A stretch of 64,000 nt of DNA, taken from positions 8,121,501 through 8,185,500 of the forward strand of contig JAZGTH010000007.1 in NCBI GenBank assembly GCA_036877525.1, read 5' to 3'. Positions within the stretch are counted from its first letter, which is position 1, and every line of letters begins with the position of its first letter. The stretch comes from Chromobotia macracanthus. Its lineage: Eukaryota > Chordata > Actinopteri > Cypriniformes > Botiidae. Below are positions 26,698 to 38,500 of the stretch, piece by piece. Made by a program: the position numbers and the translations under genes. A model generated the notes under the pieces. The model did no database searches. It saw only the letters and a list, made by a program, of their open reading frames with translations, and had not been told where the DNA came from.

Positions 26698-27048
26698 TTA
26701 AAGGTGCACTTGGTAATTTCTTTCCTCATTAAAAGGTTTACACATACAGAAACAAACATACTTTTGAAAAATGTTTCTGGAATTGTGTAGGCTAACATGA
26801 GACGACAACCCAAGTCATATTAGCAGTCAAATTAAAGTAGTCCCATTTCACATTATTAGACAATTTCACTATAAATTAATTGTAACTGTCTGCTAGAATA
26901 TTTACGAAAAGACACCAGAAAAAATGCAATCAGAAAACTTTACCATCTGTGTGATGTTACATCCACGCGGCTAGATGACAGTATAAAGTCAGCAAGACTA
27001 CTATATCTGTGAATGCAGCGTAAACAGAAAAGTGTAGTGCACCTTTAA
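26698..27048. mobile_element. TTAA-flanked MITE, 343 bp
   Basis: Perfect 9-bp terminal inverted repeats (AGGTGCACT at 26702-26710; AGTGCACCT at 27036-27044), each bounded by TTAA (26698-26701 and 27045-27048). The TTAA target duplication is the signature of piggyBac-type elements. The element is 343 bp with no coding frame, so it is a non-autonomous MITE. The intact ends and duplication suggest a fairly recent insertion. The exact family was not determined. Confidence 0.8.
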
Positions 27049-28056
27049 ACTGTAGGATTATGTAAGTTAACTGCAGTGAAATCATCAGGGGTGGTGATGA
27101 GAAAGGGCCGTTTACTTAAAAAGGCTTTAATGCTACCTCAAACAAGGTCAAGGCATGAAGTGTCAGCCAAGTTTGGCACCATATCTCCCCTCAAAATAAC
27201 AATGCTCTCTGTACCTGATGCTGTCAACATCTGAGCATAATCCTGGATGACAAGAGCCCAGATTCTACATGACGCTTCATTCACATTCCAGTCCCATCAT
27301 ATCATGGTGCCTGCATACACCTGAGCGCAATCTCTCTGTCCGGGCTGCGGTTCAGGAGCGCCGGTCAGCAGCCAGTGCATGTACTGATAAAGCCTGCCAA
27401 TGTTTGCGCATGGCTTAACCTGCAGTGGTCAGACATTGTTTTTTAAAGGCATCTTTCTGTATCATTCAGTGCACATTGAGTTGGGCTGACAGGGCCACAG
27501 AGGTTCAAGAGCTGTGATTCTAACTCTCTCACCTCCTGTGTGCTGCCCAGCCCCCTTCTGTCAGTTCAGTTCATTTTATGAACCCACAATCCCTCTCACT
27601 CCATCGCTTTCTCTTCCTCCACGCTGTATTGAATAGCAGTGCTCAAAAACTCAAAAAGTAATCCACTGCAGATTTAGGAATTAATTGTCTGAAACTGCAA
27701 TTCTGTTACTTAGGTAATGTGTTTTGTTATAGAACTTCAACACTTACTGAAAACAATAGTAAAAAGTACTTAACAAAAAAAATCACCCACTTAAAAAATA
27801 TCTTGCAAAATGCAAGTCCTTAGTGGCGTTAATGCTGCATGTACACCGCATGAAGGCCTGTCATTGCATTATAATACTATCTACAATATACATTGAATAT
27901 TTATAGATCGAATATCAAATAAATGGCACAATTATGCAATATCATTGCCACAGTACCGACAAAATTATGACAAAACTTGACGAAAAAGAAAATCAAATAG
28001 CCTACAGTATATTGGTTTTTTAACTGTCGGTATAACGAGTACAGTAAACATACCTG

Positions 28057-28195
28057 ACGCGTCTTCTGCAGTTTACAGTAACGGGAAGCGTCAGCGCACG
28101 CGCGCGACGCGACGCGACGCGGCGCGACAACATCGCGCCTAAATGAACGACGCGGTCACGCTATGGCGGCTCGTGAGGGACGCGCGCCCTTCAAA
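28057..28195 (+). promoter_or_regulatory. Very CpG-dense island, possible orphan promoter/first exon
   Basis: About 140 bp with roughly two dozen CpGs, including (GACGC)x3 plus GGCGC at 28106-28125, in flanks that are strongly AT-rich. At 28163 an ATG in good context (G at -3, G at +4; CTATGGCGGC) opens a 37-codon plus-strand frame beginning MAAREGRAPFKLKKKRQ. This could be an unmethylated promoter CpG island with a short first exon, or a GC-rich transposon remnant. No downstream exon was linked to it. Confidence 0.35.
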
Positions 28196-28199
28196 CTTA

Positions 28200-29900
28200 A
28201 AAAGAAACGCCAACAAATAACAAGTATTAAGTGTGTTCAAAACAAACAAACAGGCATCAAATTATCATACATTTAAAATGTCAAGTAAAATGATTTAGTA
28301 GAGTTGCTGAATGAAATATGCTTACAGGAATATAAGATGTTACTGGGTCTCTTTGTTATTAGAAATAATATTACATGTACTATATATACCTACAGCATTT
28401 CATATATAAAAGTAATATTATATATTACAATAAAACCATGTTTAAACCATGTCTTCTTCCTTACACCTCATTCCATCTGCAGCCTGGAAGCATGTGGAGG
28501 GAGTCCTCATTACTGCCATCAACAATCATGGAGAACTCACTTGAAGAATAATTAGATCATGTCTTGATAAGATCTAGAATAATAATGCTTCACATGAGGA
28601 GAACCCTCTGATCTCCATTAGAGCCAAATGAATCTCTGATAAAAAACTATTCTAATGTGAGAGAAAAGCCCTCGCATGTATTCACAAAACACCCAGGGCT
28701 GAATGCATTAAGTAAAACAGCACCAGCGTCATATTGATCCTTCACACAAGCTTTTGCTTTTATGGGAATTGATAAGAATCATTTTGAAAGAGAAGTAAAC
28801 CTTGATGATTGTAATCTGGAGATATTATCATTGATTTTTTCAGGCCCTTATTCCATTGTGTGCAAAATAAAGAAGCATTTTATTTCACGGTGGCTCTCCT
28901 TTCGCCTCTCCGGCTGTGAGTTAATTCACATCCTCCTCATTAAATAGTCCATAATGCTGTGGCCTTTTCACTGTAGGCACTATTAATATACACCCTTCCC
29001 TGCACGTCTACACACCCAGATTATCCAATAACCGGTCACTTTTTTGCAATGTTGCATTTTCAGAATTTAATTAAAACTATAAATTAATAAAACTGATAGG
29101 ACCTGCAGAAATCCTGTTGTACAGCCAAGGTCTTCCTTAATTCCTTCCGGATCTCTTTAATATAAGATTACACAGTGACTAAGAGGGCCTGCATCCTGAC
29201 ATGTTTTGAATTAGGCTGCATAACTCAAAGCATAATGTTTATGTCTGATCTGTGTCAAAGGCAGTACCGGCAGGAAGGAAGGTCTTTTTCCTGTTATTGC
29301 TTTTTAATGGATTAAGAATACATCAAATGAAGATGTTTTAAACATCACTACAATCCCTTTATTGGATACTCAAATAAATGGCAGTTGTGTATATCATAGC
29401 AATGCATCATGCATTTTTTTATTCTTCATCTTATTTGAAGCGTATTCATATCTATCACAATTTAAAGACTTTCAAACAGAAAAAATCTGATGTTGAATGC
29501 AAATATGCTCTAAGACATTAATGAGTTAAATATCATTAAAATATATAATGCGCACAAAAAACCTTTATATATAACACATGGATAAACAGCTGAGTTTTAT
29601 ATTTTTCTGGTTCTTATTAAAATGAGAGAAAGTCATCAGTATCCAGATATCTTAACAATTAAACAATTAATTTTAGTTGCTCATCCAGCAGTGTGTTGCA
29701 GTTAATCTGCATTGCTTTATCTTGGCAGTAAAATGTAATTATGCATAGTCATTATTGTGATTTGTTCATCAGTACAGGTTTTGTTTTCAAGTTAGACAGA
29801 TGTAAAATATGCGAGGGGTGCATCCCTCTTACAAGGACCCCTGCAACAACTTTAAATAGCGCATTTCTGTTATAAAAATCAACGGTGTAGTAAATGAAAA
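28200..29900. other. AT-rich intergenic stretch
   Basis: Nothing recognisable between the CpG-dense island and the CTCF-like pair. Confidence 0.5.
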
Positions 29901-29902
29901 CG

Positions 29903-29953
29903 CTGCCATCTTGTGGCAAGTATTACATGTTATTTGGGGCCACAAGGGAGCAG
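29903..29953. promoter_or_regulatory. Pair of divergent CTCF-like motifs
   Basis: CCACAAGATGGCAG on the minus strand (29903-29916) and CCACAAGGGAGCAG on the plus strand (29940-29953) each resemble the CTCF core; the first differs from consensus at one position. Together they form an imperfect palindrome centred on ACATGT. Confidence 0.35.
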
Positions 29954-30474
29954 CTGTAATGTATGTGGCTGCTTTGCTCTTACATGTAATGCACCTAAAA
30001 GAGTGAAAAGTGAATTTCTGAGAAAACGTTATTATTTTGTAAACATATGTTATTCTTTGTCGCTAAAATATGAATGTTCAGATGACTAATAGAAAATATA
30101 TGAAAATACATGAAAATATTTGTTTAAAGGGACAACATAAGCTTTCATCCATACATATATATCATTATTTAAACAAGGCTGTGCTGCAGTTATTTTACAT
30201 AAGTATTCACACCAAGAAATTAAAATGTACCACTTTGCAGTTATTGGCCCCAAGATGTCCTTGCAGGTCAAGAAAATCAACAGTAAACCTTTCTTAATTT
30301 ATGCGTGAACCACCAAAATAGCTGTTTCAAGGTTAGTTAAATTGTGCCTCTGGTGGAAAAACAGCAGTAATCAGGATGGATTATATCTCAAGCAGACCTG
30401 GGGGTAGCGTGCATCTCAGAACATATTACCTGAGCGGTGTGCTGGCAGCCTCTGACAGCAAGGGTCATACTCAC

Positions 30475-30618
30475 CTCCAGAGACCCCGTTCAGTGTCACC
30501 TTCAGCGAGCGCTCAGCCATGTGTCTGATCAGGGGATCCAGCTGGCTAACCTGCCTGACCTCTGCTGCCTGTTCACAGTGATGTTTACACATACACCTGA
30601 AACAAGTCCCAGGTTCAT
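30475..30618 (-). CDS. Candidate coding exon of an unrecognised gene
   Basis: Minus-strand 144-nt segment with a pyrimidine-rich acceptor (TGTTTTTGTTGACCTTCCAG) and a strong donor (GGAG|GTGAGT). One frame is open throughout: a Cys/His-rich start (PGTCFRCMCKHHCEQ) followed by EVRQVSQLDPLIRHMAERSL then KVTLNGVSG. In the last 29 codons most third positions are G or C, far above the local AT-rich background, as expected for coding DNA. The exon is phase-symmetric (1/1). I do not recognise the protein. An alternative donor (TCAG|GTAATA at 30430) keeps the same frame open. It could also be an lncRNA exon or chance. Confidence 0.35.
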
Positions 30619-30619
30619 C

Positions 30620-32120
30620 TGGAAGGTCAACAAAAACAGTCCAGGGCAGAAAGAAAATGTCCCTGCATGTCACTGAGTCAATTGGCAAGCCTTAACTTTC
30701 AAGTCTTAAGAAATAATGGAAAAAACTTACAATCCCATGGTCAAGTCTGTGTTATTAAATTTAGTAACTTTATTGCTAAATAAAGTATTACTAAATAAAT
30801 TGATAAATTTAGTCAAATTCGCGAATTCCCTTTGATGTCAGATGGTGTTTTTAAGGGTTGTCTTGATTTCCATAAGAATATATAATAATATGCTTTCAAT
30901 TAGGTTATATGTATTTATAACTGGTAAATTACCAACACAATGGTAGAGCTATAAACACTGATTTGGTTTTGTTGTTAATTTTGCTTGTACATCTAGCAAA
31001 AATGCAGAGGTTTCTTAAGTAGCTTTAAAGGCAGAAGAATTCCAATCTTGCAGCCAAAAAATTATGTATTGGATTCTATTATACATGACACATAGCCAAA
31101 AATCACAATGTAGTACACATATGACCAGTCCACAGAGAATCAATAATTCAATACATTTATTCAATGTGCTGAGCTGTGAAATGGGTTCCTGAGGAATGAA
31201 GCAAAGCATGCCAATTTGTTCTTATTTGCACATCCCACCCCATATGAAATGAATCTAATCTCTTTAAAGTTGAAATAAATGCTGTTGTTTTCAGATACTG
31301 TGATGGAAAAATGGCTCTGGGCAAGACTATCACTCCAGCTTTCTAAATGTGCACATGACACACACACACACAAACAGTTTTATAAGTTTAAGGCATTTAA
31401 AAATATCATCTTCAGGTTGTTCCCACACCGTTCAGCCACAGGGTGTTTGTCCCACTCAGTTTTGACTGTTTAAAAGATATGCATGTTGCAGCTGATGTTG
31501 GCTGGGTCAACATCTGGACAGCCTCTAAAAATGAATGCTTCATTTTGATTGATGAACATTCCAAAGGTGTCCATTACTTTTCAGAAAAACGTCATCATCA
31601 GTTATTCCTTACTTAACAGAAAAGGACCACAGACACAATTATAACAAAGGAGGAGGAAATATTCATATGACTGTTTTGGAAAAGGCCTGCATTTAAAAAA
31701 AATCTCCAGATGCTCATTAATTTAGGATGCCACACAACAAAACCTCTGAGTCATCAAATGCAACCAAGGCCAAAATCTTCTATTTTCTAAGAGCAGTTTG
31801 CCAGTTTAACAGCAGACAACATTCTTTTACATCCTTCAAAACACCTTAATCAGAGATGTCTCAAACTCAAATCACAGAAACTACATTTTATGATTTTGGT
31901 ATTTCAATTGTAGTGAAGATACTATTTTGGTATTTGAACCTTTTTTGACACACAAAGTGCCAAACAATATGGTATACCCATTATACACATTTATCAAGGC
32001 AAAAATCTGGCTCAATATCAGATGACAATGTTTTCAATTCAGTTTTAGTGTAATTGCACCTGGTTAACCATTCGGTATGCATGAAACAGCAGTTAAAGAC
32101 AACAAACTAGTTTTTAGATA
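30620..32120. other. Intergenic stretch downstream of nup35
   Basis: AT-rich; no exon or repeat recognised except a short AC run at 31.36 kb. Confidence 0.5.
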
Positions 32121-32129
32121 TACAGTGCC

Positions 32130-32193
32130 TTTATTAAAGAGAAAGAGCATTTTCAAAATCTGACATTTCTAAAAACTGATTTTTTGTTTTATT
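32130..32193 (-). terminator. nup35: Candidate poly(A) signals of nup35
   Basis: Two AATAAA hexamers read on the minus strand, at 32188-32193 and 32130-32135. They are the first such hexamers downstream of the nup35 stop codon and would give 3' UTRs of roughly 570-630 nt. Which one is used cannot be told from sequence. Confidence 0.35.
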
Positions 32194-32747
32194 AAAATAT
32201 ATGGTAAATTGAGTGAAAACCCACAATACACTAAAAAGGTTATATAACCTAATGAAAAGATGAATAAATCCTTAATTAAGGCCTTTATCTCAAAAAGCTG
32301 GGTGTTATCAATCATATTCTTGTGACATTCATTCTTATATGTACACATACAGTGGATCACAACAACATAGTATGAAAGGAACGAACTTCAACATATCATA
32401 GAATACATCTTGATTTGCATCCTTTTTTAGCATAACCGTTTTTTTGGGCAGGTTGTGTGTTTTGATGGACCAGAAACACTTAATTCTCAGCAGTACATCC
32501 TTCAATTAAATAAGATGTTGACATGCTCAGGAAAGGCAGGAGTTAATATCAACCCAGACACAATAGCTGAAATCCATGTGAAACGCTCAAGAGTGCACCT
32601 GCTGTAATGCACTACACAAAGTCAATTAGTCACAGAGATAAAGTGCTTTTGCATTCACTCCAAAACCCAATGTCAGTTTTAGAGCAGTGTCAACTGTGAG
32701 GCTGTTGATGGTTTCAGAGTTTTCATCAGGACCACAGGAGGGAATGA

Positions 32748-33031
32748 TTACCATCCAAACATATACTCCATTGCTTTTGATACAAAACTCTCATCCTTTT
32801 TTGGCGTCTGTTGATCTGATACAACCTAAAAATATAAAAGCACTTCACAAATGATGCATTTACAATATTGCTCTTAGCAGCACATCATAATTTTATCTTG
32901 CAATTACCCTTTTAAATTACACCTTTATTTGTACATTTAGATTCTACTACGCAGATGAACTGTTGCACCCATTTTCATCATCCTTTAGGGTAATGTGAAA
33001 GACCTTTTATTTTTTTCTTTTTGCATAATGT

Positions 33032-33066
<35 letters not shown>

Positions 33067-35338
33067 GCGTCATTTTGGAGGTCAGGTTTTTGAAGAGACT
33101 GCATGTGGTTGAAGTTAGCAAAATGGCAGAGGTTAGCAAAACAACTGAAAGCACCTTTAACAGCAGTAGGTGGGAGATTACAGATCTGCTATACCTGGTA
33201 GTCACTGCTGGATGCTTTGTAAGCAGCACTAAGGGGTCTCATGACAGATCGGGGAGTTGATACAGGCTGACTGGGGGTTCCATGAGCCTTTACAGGGGGC
33301 GTGAACACAGAATTGGAAGTGCTGCTTTTGTCTGAGCCCTCCATTATACTCTGCCAAATCAAACACTCTTAATGTTAAAAGAATGTTACAAGAACATTAC
33401 AAGGATGTTTTGATCTATTACATCTTTGGAAAATATTATTTATGTTGTTCCTACCTTATCAATACATGGTTTGACGCCAATCATTATGGCCTCACCAAAT
33501 ATCTTTCCATCTTTACTAAGAGCTTTTCGTGCCTGCAGTTTAGACTGATACTGAATGTGCATCCAGTTGCCTGTATTAGACATCTGTAAAATGATAGTAA
33601 AATAAAGTAAATGATTACTAAATGTATATAAATCAGTGTGTTGTGATAAATCTACACCTGAGAGAGAATGAACTTTACTTACTACATGTTTCAATATGTT
33701 TCCATACTGTGCAAACTGTAACAGGATGTATGAAGCAGATGCTGGTGGGAACCTGTATACAAAAAAAAAAAATCAGCATTCCATATTTGTGCTGAAAACT
33801 AGGACAGATAAATTATTGTTATGGAGGCAAAAGAGAATAACACAAAACCTGGGAGAAATATTCACAACAACGCTTTGCAAAAATGCTTGATAACAGCTAC
33901 ACACCCAAACACTGTGACCCAGGTGTCATCTAGCTGGTCTTCAGAAGACAGAGCATTTCCTTGTGTGAAGAAGGGATCTACCTGAGCTGGGGAAAGTGCC
34001 ATCTTCCTCTGTTGCCCCGCAGGACTAAACAAATTCAAAGCTATAGAATACAACACAAATGAAGCACCTACTTGACATAGCATTTAATTTAAGAGCAAAA
34101 CAAATGTGCATATTTACTTGTTCCTGGCGTCCCTGGAAGACCAGAAAATGGAGTATGCACTCCAGCAAATGGCTGTGAAAATAACAAAACAACTTTAAAC
34201 CTTTATATATTCCTAAAAAAGGTCAAATTCTTCTTTTACATGCTTTAAAATTCAAAATTTAACATTGCAGCCATTTCAAATGTAAAAGACATTCTAGTTT
34301 TCTACTGTATCTAAACAAATTTCACACAAAAAGGAGAAGAACATTTATTCAGCATTAATCCTAAGAAAAATAAATCAAGCATATATTATTTAAAGTATTT
34401 TGATGTTTATCTGTATACGCCAGATGTGTGCTTAAAGTTATTTTTTGTCTTAAAATTTGTTTGTAGTTCTTACTTGTTTGCGAGCAGCAAGGGGTGACAT
34501 TCCCACAGTAGAGCCATTGAGGTCATCATAAATGCTTCTGACCGGAGGCGCTCCACTCTTGTCTTTAGGTGTTGGCACAACCGGCTGTGGGGGAGATCCA
34601 CCTGATGCAAGAGTGGATCAAATTCCTTACCAAGCAAACAGAGAATTTTTGTGCAATTTTGTGCAACCAGCTTTAAAATAGCCACTTCTTAATAGAGCAA
34701 AATAAAAGTAAAAAGATAATAGGTTTACCAGCCATCAGAGGAGACCTTGTTTCTGTCCCACCTCCTGTCAACCCAAAGGATCTGGGCTGAGGTGTGACTG
34801 GGGCAGGGAGGTCTCCCATCAGAAAACCCGGTAAAAACTGAGCCCCAGGCTTGGGGGAGGTTGGAGAGCCGAGTGCCATCGGTTCAATGGCTGTTTTGAG
34901 AAATATAAATGGTTTATCATTATTTTAAAGAGGTTTTTTGCGTTTAAAATTTACCAGGAATATTTGTGTGTCTTACGAAAACAACAAGGCAAATTTACAA
35001 ATTAAAGCAATTGATTTAAAGGGCACCCCCAAACTTTATTTTAACTAAAATATAAGCCAAAATGATCAAGATGACAAGCTTTGTATCATACCATGACATA
35101 ACATTGACGAATATTAGCTAAAAGTGTCCTCGTTTCTGTATTTTCTTTTATTTACCCATATAATGCCTACATTATATACTAAAATTAGTTGTTAGAAAAC
35201 ATTAATATTACACGTGAATCTCTCTTGCATTAAATTGGTCGCGTTAGCACAGACACAGTAAGAAAAATATTAATTATATAAACACACTACGAATAATAAA
35301 AAGAAACCCTTGAAGTGAAACTTACTCTGGATGTCCAT
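32748..35338 (-). CDS. nup35: Nucleoporin Nup35 (Nup53/MP44), complete nine-exon gene
   Basis: Structural nucleoporin of the inner-ring complex; the family binds Nup93, Nup155 and Ndc1 and touches the pore membrane. Nine coding exons on the minus strand: 35326-35338, 34729-34890, 34474-34601, 34118-34172, 33905-34040, 33683-33752, 33455-33583, 33195-33350, 32748-32825. All introns are GT/AG, phases agree, and the 927-nt reading frame gives 308 aa plus TAA; the human protein is about 326 aa. Seen directly: start MDIQTIEPMALGSPTSPKPG; a proline/serine-rich N-terminal region; LSPAQVDPFFTQG; the atypical dimerising RRM (MPPN domain, about residues 153-230) with WVTVFGFPPASASYILLQF, SNTGNWMHIQYQSKLQARKA and IMIGVKPCIDK; a Ser/Pro linker; and C-terminal SKAMEYMFGW, the amphipathic membrane-binding helix of the family. 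The ATG is the first in a CpG-rich leader. The fourth exon is only 55 nt. I see no frameshift or lost residue. Confidence 0.97.
33032..33065. repeat. (TA)n(GT)n compound microsatellite in nup35 intron 8
   Basis: A short TA run leads into about 12 GT units (33041-33065), inside the last intron of nup35. Confidence 0.95.
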
Positions 35339-35399
35339 GCTGGGTCAGAAATATAAGCTTTTCGAAAAGAAGTTTGACTTCACCAAATGAAAATGAGTG

Positions 35400-35510
35400 C
35401 AAAATTTTTGAATCAGGCGGAAGTTGCGCGTGCGCTCATGACACGAGAGGGTTCACTTCCGCTTTCAAGAGCGCAGCGCGGGGCTCTGGAGCGCCACCTC
35501 AAGGAAGCTT
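35400..35510 (-). promoter_or_regulatory. nup35: CpG-rich TATA-less promoter of nup35
   Basis: GC- and CpG-rich stretch directly upstream of the nup35 start codon in otherwise AT-rich DNA, with no TATA box. It contains an ETS-type CGGAAGT at 35418-35424, a near-consensus NRF1 palindrome TGCGCGTGCGC at 35425-35435, a second ETS-type site in the other orientation (ACTTCCGC, 35455-35462), and a CTCF-like core (AGGTGGCGC on the minus strand, about 35490-35500). ETS plus NRF1 is the usual layout of vertebrate housekeeping promoters, which suits a nucleoporin. The start site itself is not visible. Confidence 0.7.
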
Positions 35511-38500
35511 GTAAGGAGTTACTTTATTTAATTTAATTTCAAAGTGTCTTAAATATGTACAAAATACACAACCTTTCAAAAGACATTTTTGTTTTAGAAA
35601 GAAACAAGTTCACAGCTCTTCTAAATTCCAAAGTACCTAAAATCTAAAATTCAAGTAAAATCCAACATTCAAGTCAATACAGCGATATTAAGAATACTGT
35701 CTCTGTTAGAAAAAAGTTTTCTATTTTTTATAGTTTTATTTTTTCCTGTAGAGTATCTAAAAAAAATACAGAGCAGCACTATTGTCTTTAATGTCATTCA
35801 TTTCCGTTTGAATAAGAACAGCATAGATTCTACATAAATAACGCGTTATATTACACAATTCATTAATTGATTAATTTAATGTAATGTTATCAGCTATCAC
35901 GAATTTAAATTGTGAAATAAATATTGTGTATTTATACAGTAAATGTGTAGTTATACATCAAATGCGTCCACTGTTGTAGTGAGTACCTGTCACTTACATT
36001 AATTGACCTGTAGATGGCATTGTTTTTCCACATACTTGATTTCTTGAGAAGTGGCGTTGTCACCTAAATCACCTACAATGCTACAGCTGCATCACATCCA
36101 CCCAATAACAGTATCATTAGAAATCTTTATACTCCTTTTCATTGAAGTAAAAGAGAAGCCTTTGCTGGATTCTAAACCATTTTTAAAACTAATTCTGTGC
36201 TAGATCCTAACCAAATTAAAATAATACCAAATTCAACAACAACAACAAATTATTTCTTTTGTAATTCAGTTTTCCTCACGTAGGAACAGCAGATAGGTGA
36301 GCAAACAATGGTAGATTTTTCATTTTGTGGTAATCTATTTCTTTAATGTTCACAGATTAATATCAGCTGTAACTCTGTCTTTCTATAAGAGTTTCCTGTA
36401 AAATGATTGAGCTCATATCCCCTGGAGCAACACATGAAAATATGACAGCAGTCATCTGCAACCAAATAAAGAGAAGAATGCCAGCTCTGTCTGAACACAT
36501 TAAGCAAATTGCCATATGTGATAAATGCATTTGTGTCTTTATTTTGATTTATTTAAACAAACTGGCACCCAGAGGATTCCTTTCCTAATAAATCACAAAC
36601 TGCTGTGATTTTTTTAGAATAGTGCATTATATTTATACAGTTAAACACAGATGTGCTGAAACCCATTGAAGGGTTGCTCATGTAATACAGCATTTGTGTT
36701 GCTCACAGCAGAGAAACTTCATTTTGCTCAAATCATCTATTTCCCATCTGTTCAGAGCACATCATCACTTTCATTCATTCTCACAAGGTACGGCTACATC
36801 AACTTCAATGGCTCTGTTCCTGCATGCCGCGCTGAGGAGAAATTGTTCAGTGTGACAGAATCTATTATCAAGGAGCTGCAGCTAAAGCTAATGTGTAGAT
36901 AAAACTGTCTGATAATGAGAATGCAAACAGCTTTCTCCTTGTGTGTGTGACATGCACCAGTTTCAGCCTGTGCAGTCTTGCCTTTATTTCTCGACCTTAT
37001 TTGGTGTCGTGCTCTGGGAATGTCACATCATAAGGAACGCTTTTTTTGAACTCACTGAACTGTGAAACTGGCTGGTTACCGTGTGTTACATCTTGAAGAA
37101 GCTGAAAAGGAGAAGATTGCAACAATCGAAATGACTGATAAAAAGGTACTTCAGGCATTTAACCTGTATAAATGGACTGATTCTATTGCGCCAGTCCATA
37201 CCTGTCACAGGTACAATACTATGGCTGGATACAACACTGTGTGTGATAGAAAAACAAAAATTTTAACAATAAAAATACAATTTTAACTTTTTATTGCTAC
37301 ATTTATAAGAACAAAACATTAGCTTGTACTGTGTGGGTTAAAAAGGCCATTTAAAATCTCAGTTAAACTTGATGGATAAGGATTTAAAAAAATTAGAAAC
37401 TAATATTTAGGATTTTGCACTATTTGCCCGGCACTGATCAGATGTAACCAAATTTGTGACATGGGGACATGCCAAAATAATTCTAAAATTTATCTTAACT
37501 TTTTACTCAAATTCATTTGCTGATGGTAGAATTTCAAATGTAAAATGTTGTAATAAATTATTAAAAAGAATATTTCACTAGTGCATTCAGACCTCTGCAC
37601 CCCAAAGTATGGAATGCTCAAATATATATCTACAGTATCTACAGCACAGTGTAAAATTGAGTTTGTTCTGTGGGACTCATTTGTTAATGATCATTTGAAA
37701 CACAGCTCACTGACTATGTTTCTCAGTATCTAGAATCATCTGTATATTCTATCCAGTGCTGTAATGACACCAATAGCATAAACAAATATATCATTTTATT
37801 TCTGACAGTGAGACAGATAAGTGCATATGTGAAGATAAGCTCAGTAGAGTGAAATACAGCACCTCAACATGCTGCAAAGTTGATGGAAACTGATGATGGG
37901 GAGATATTTGACACTAACACACAATGGTTTCTCACAAAGGTCACATGAAAACAACTGAAATGTGAAGTGCTTCAGTTATTTTATAAAATGGACAATTTTC
38001 AGTCGTTGATGCTGATGTGTGTCAATGCTGTCAATAGCCATGGTTTATTCATGATAATTCACAGCTATGACCTCTTTTCTGAGCTACTAATAATACCACT
38101 GTGCAGAACCCATAGCAGATCATTATTTTTGTTGCATAGCAACGTCGTGTTACTATATGTGAGATATTATCATAATAAACGTTTGCATTTTTAATACGTT
38201 TAATATTTGTATAAAGCAAGGCACCCAAGCCCGTGCAATACTGCAAATATAATCATGGCTTTGCATTGTGCCAAACAACCCCTTCAGTCATGACTATATT
38301 CATAATATAACCAAGCCTCTCTTGGCTTACTGCTTAATCTGCTTTGTACAATATTCACAAGAGCCCCAAACACTTCTGTATTCGTCTTATTGTCGTCTGT
38401 TCGTCTGTATTTTCTCAGTTTCCACCTATTGGAAAAGGGAATATGTTGAGTAGGCCTAATAATAGACCCAGTAAGCAAAAACAAAGCACTGTGCTTTTGG

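Noticed and set aside
1..32000. ZNF804A exons, the human downstream neighbour of NUP35
   Set aside because: None of the conserved N-terminal zinc-finger exon motifs of that gene could be read on the minus strand in this window.
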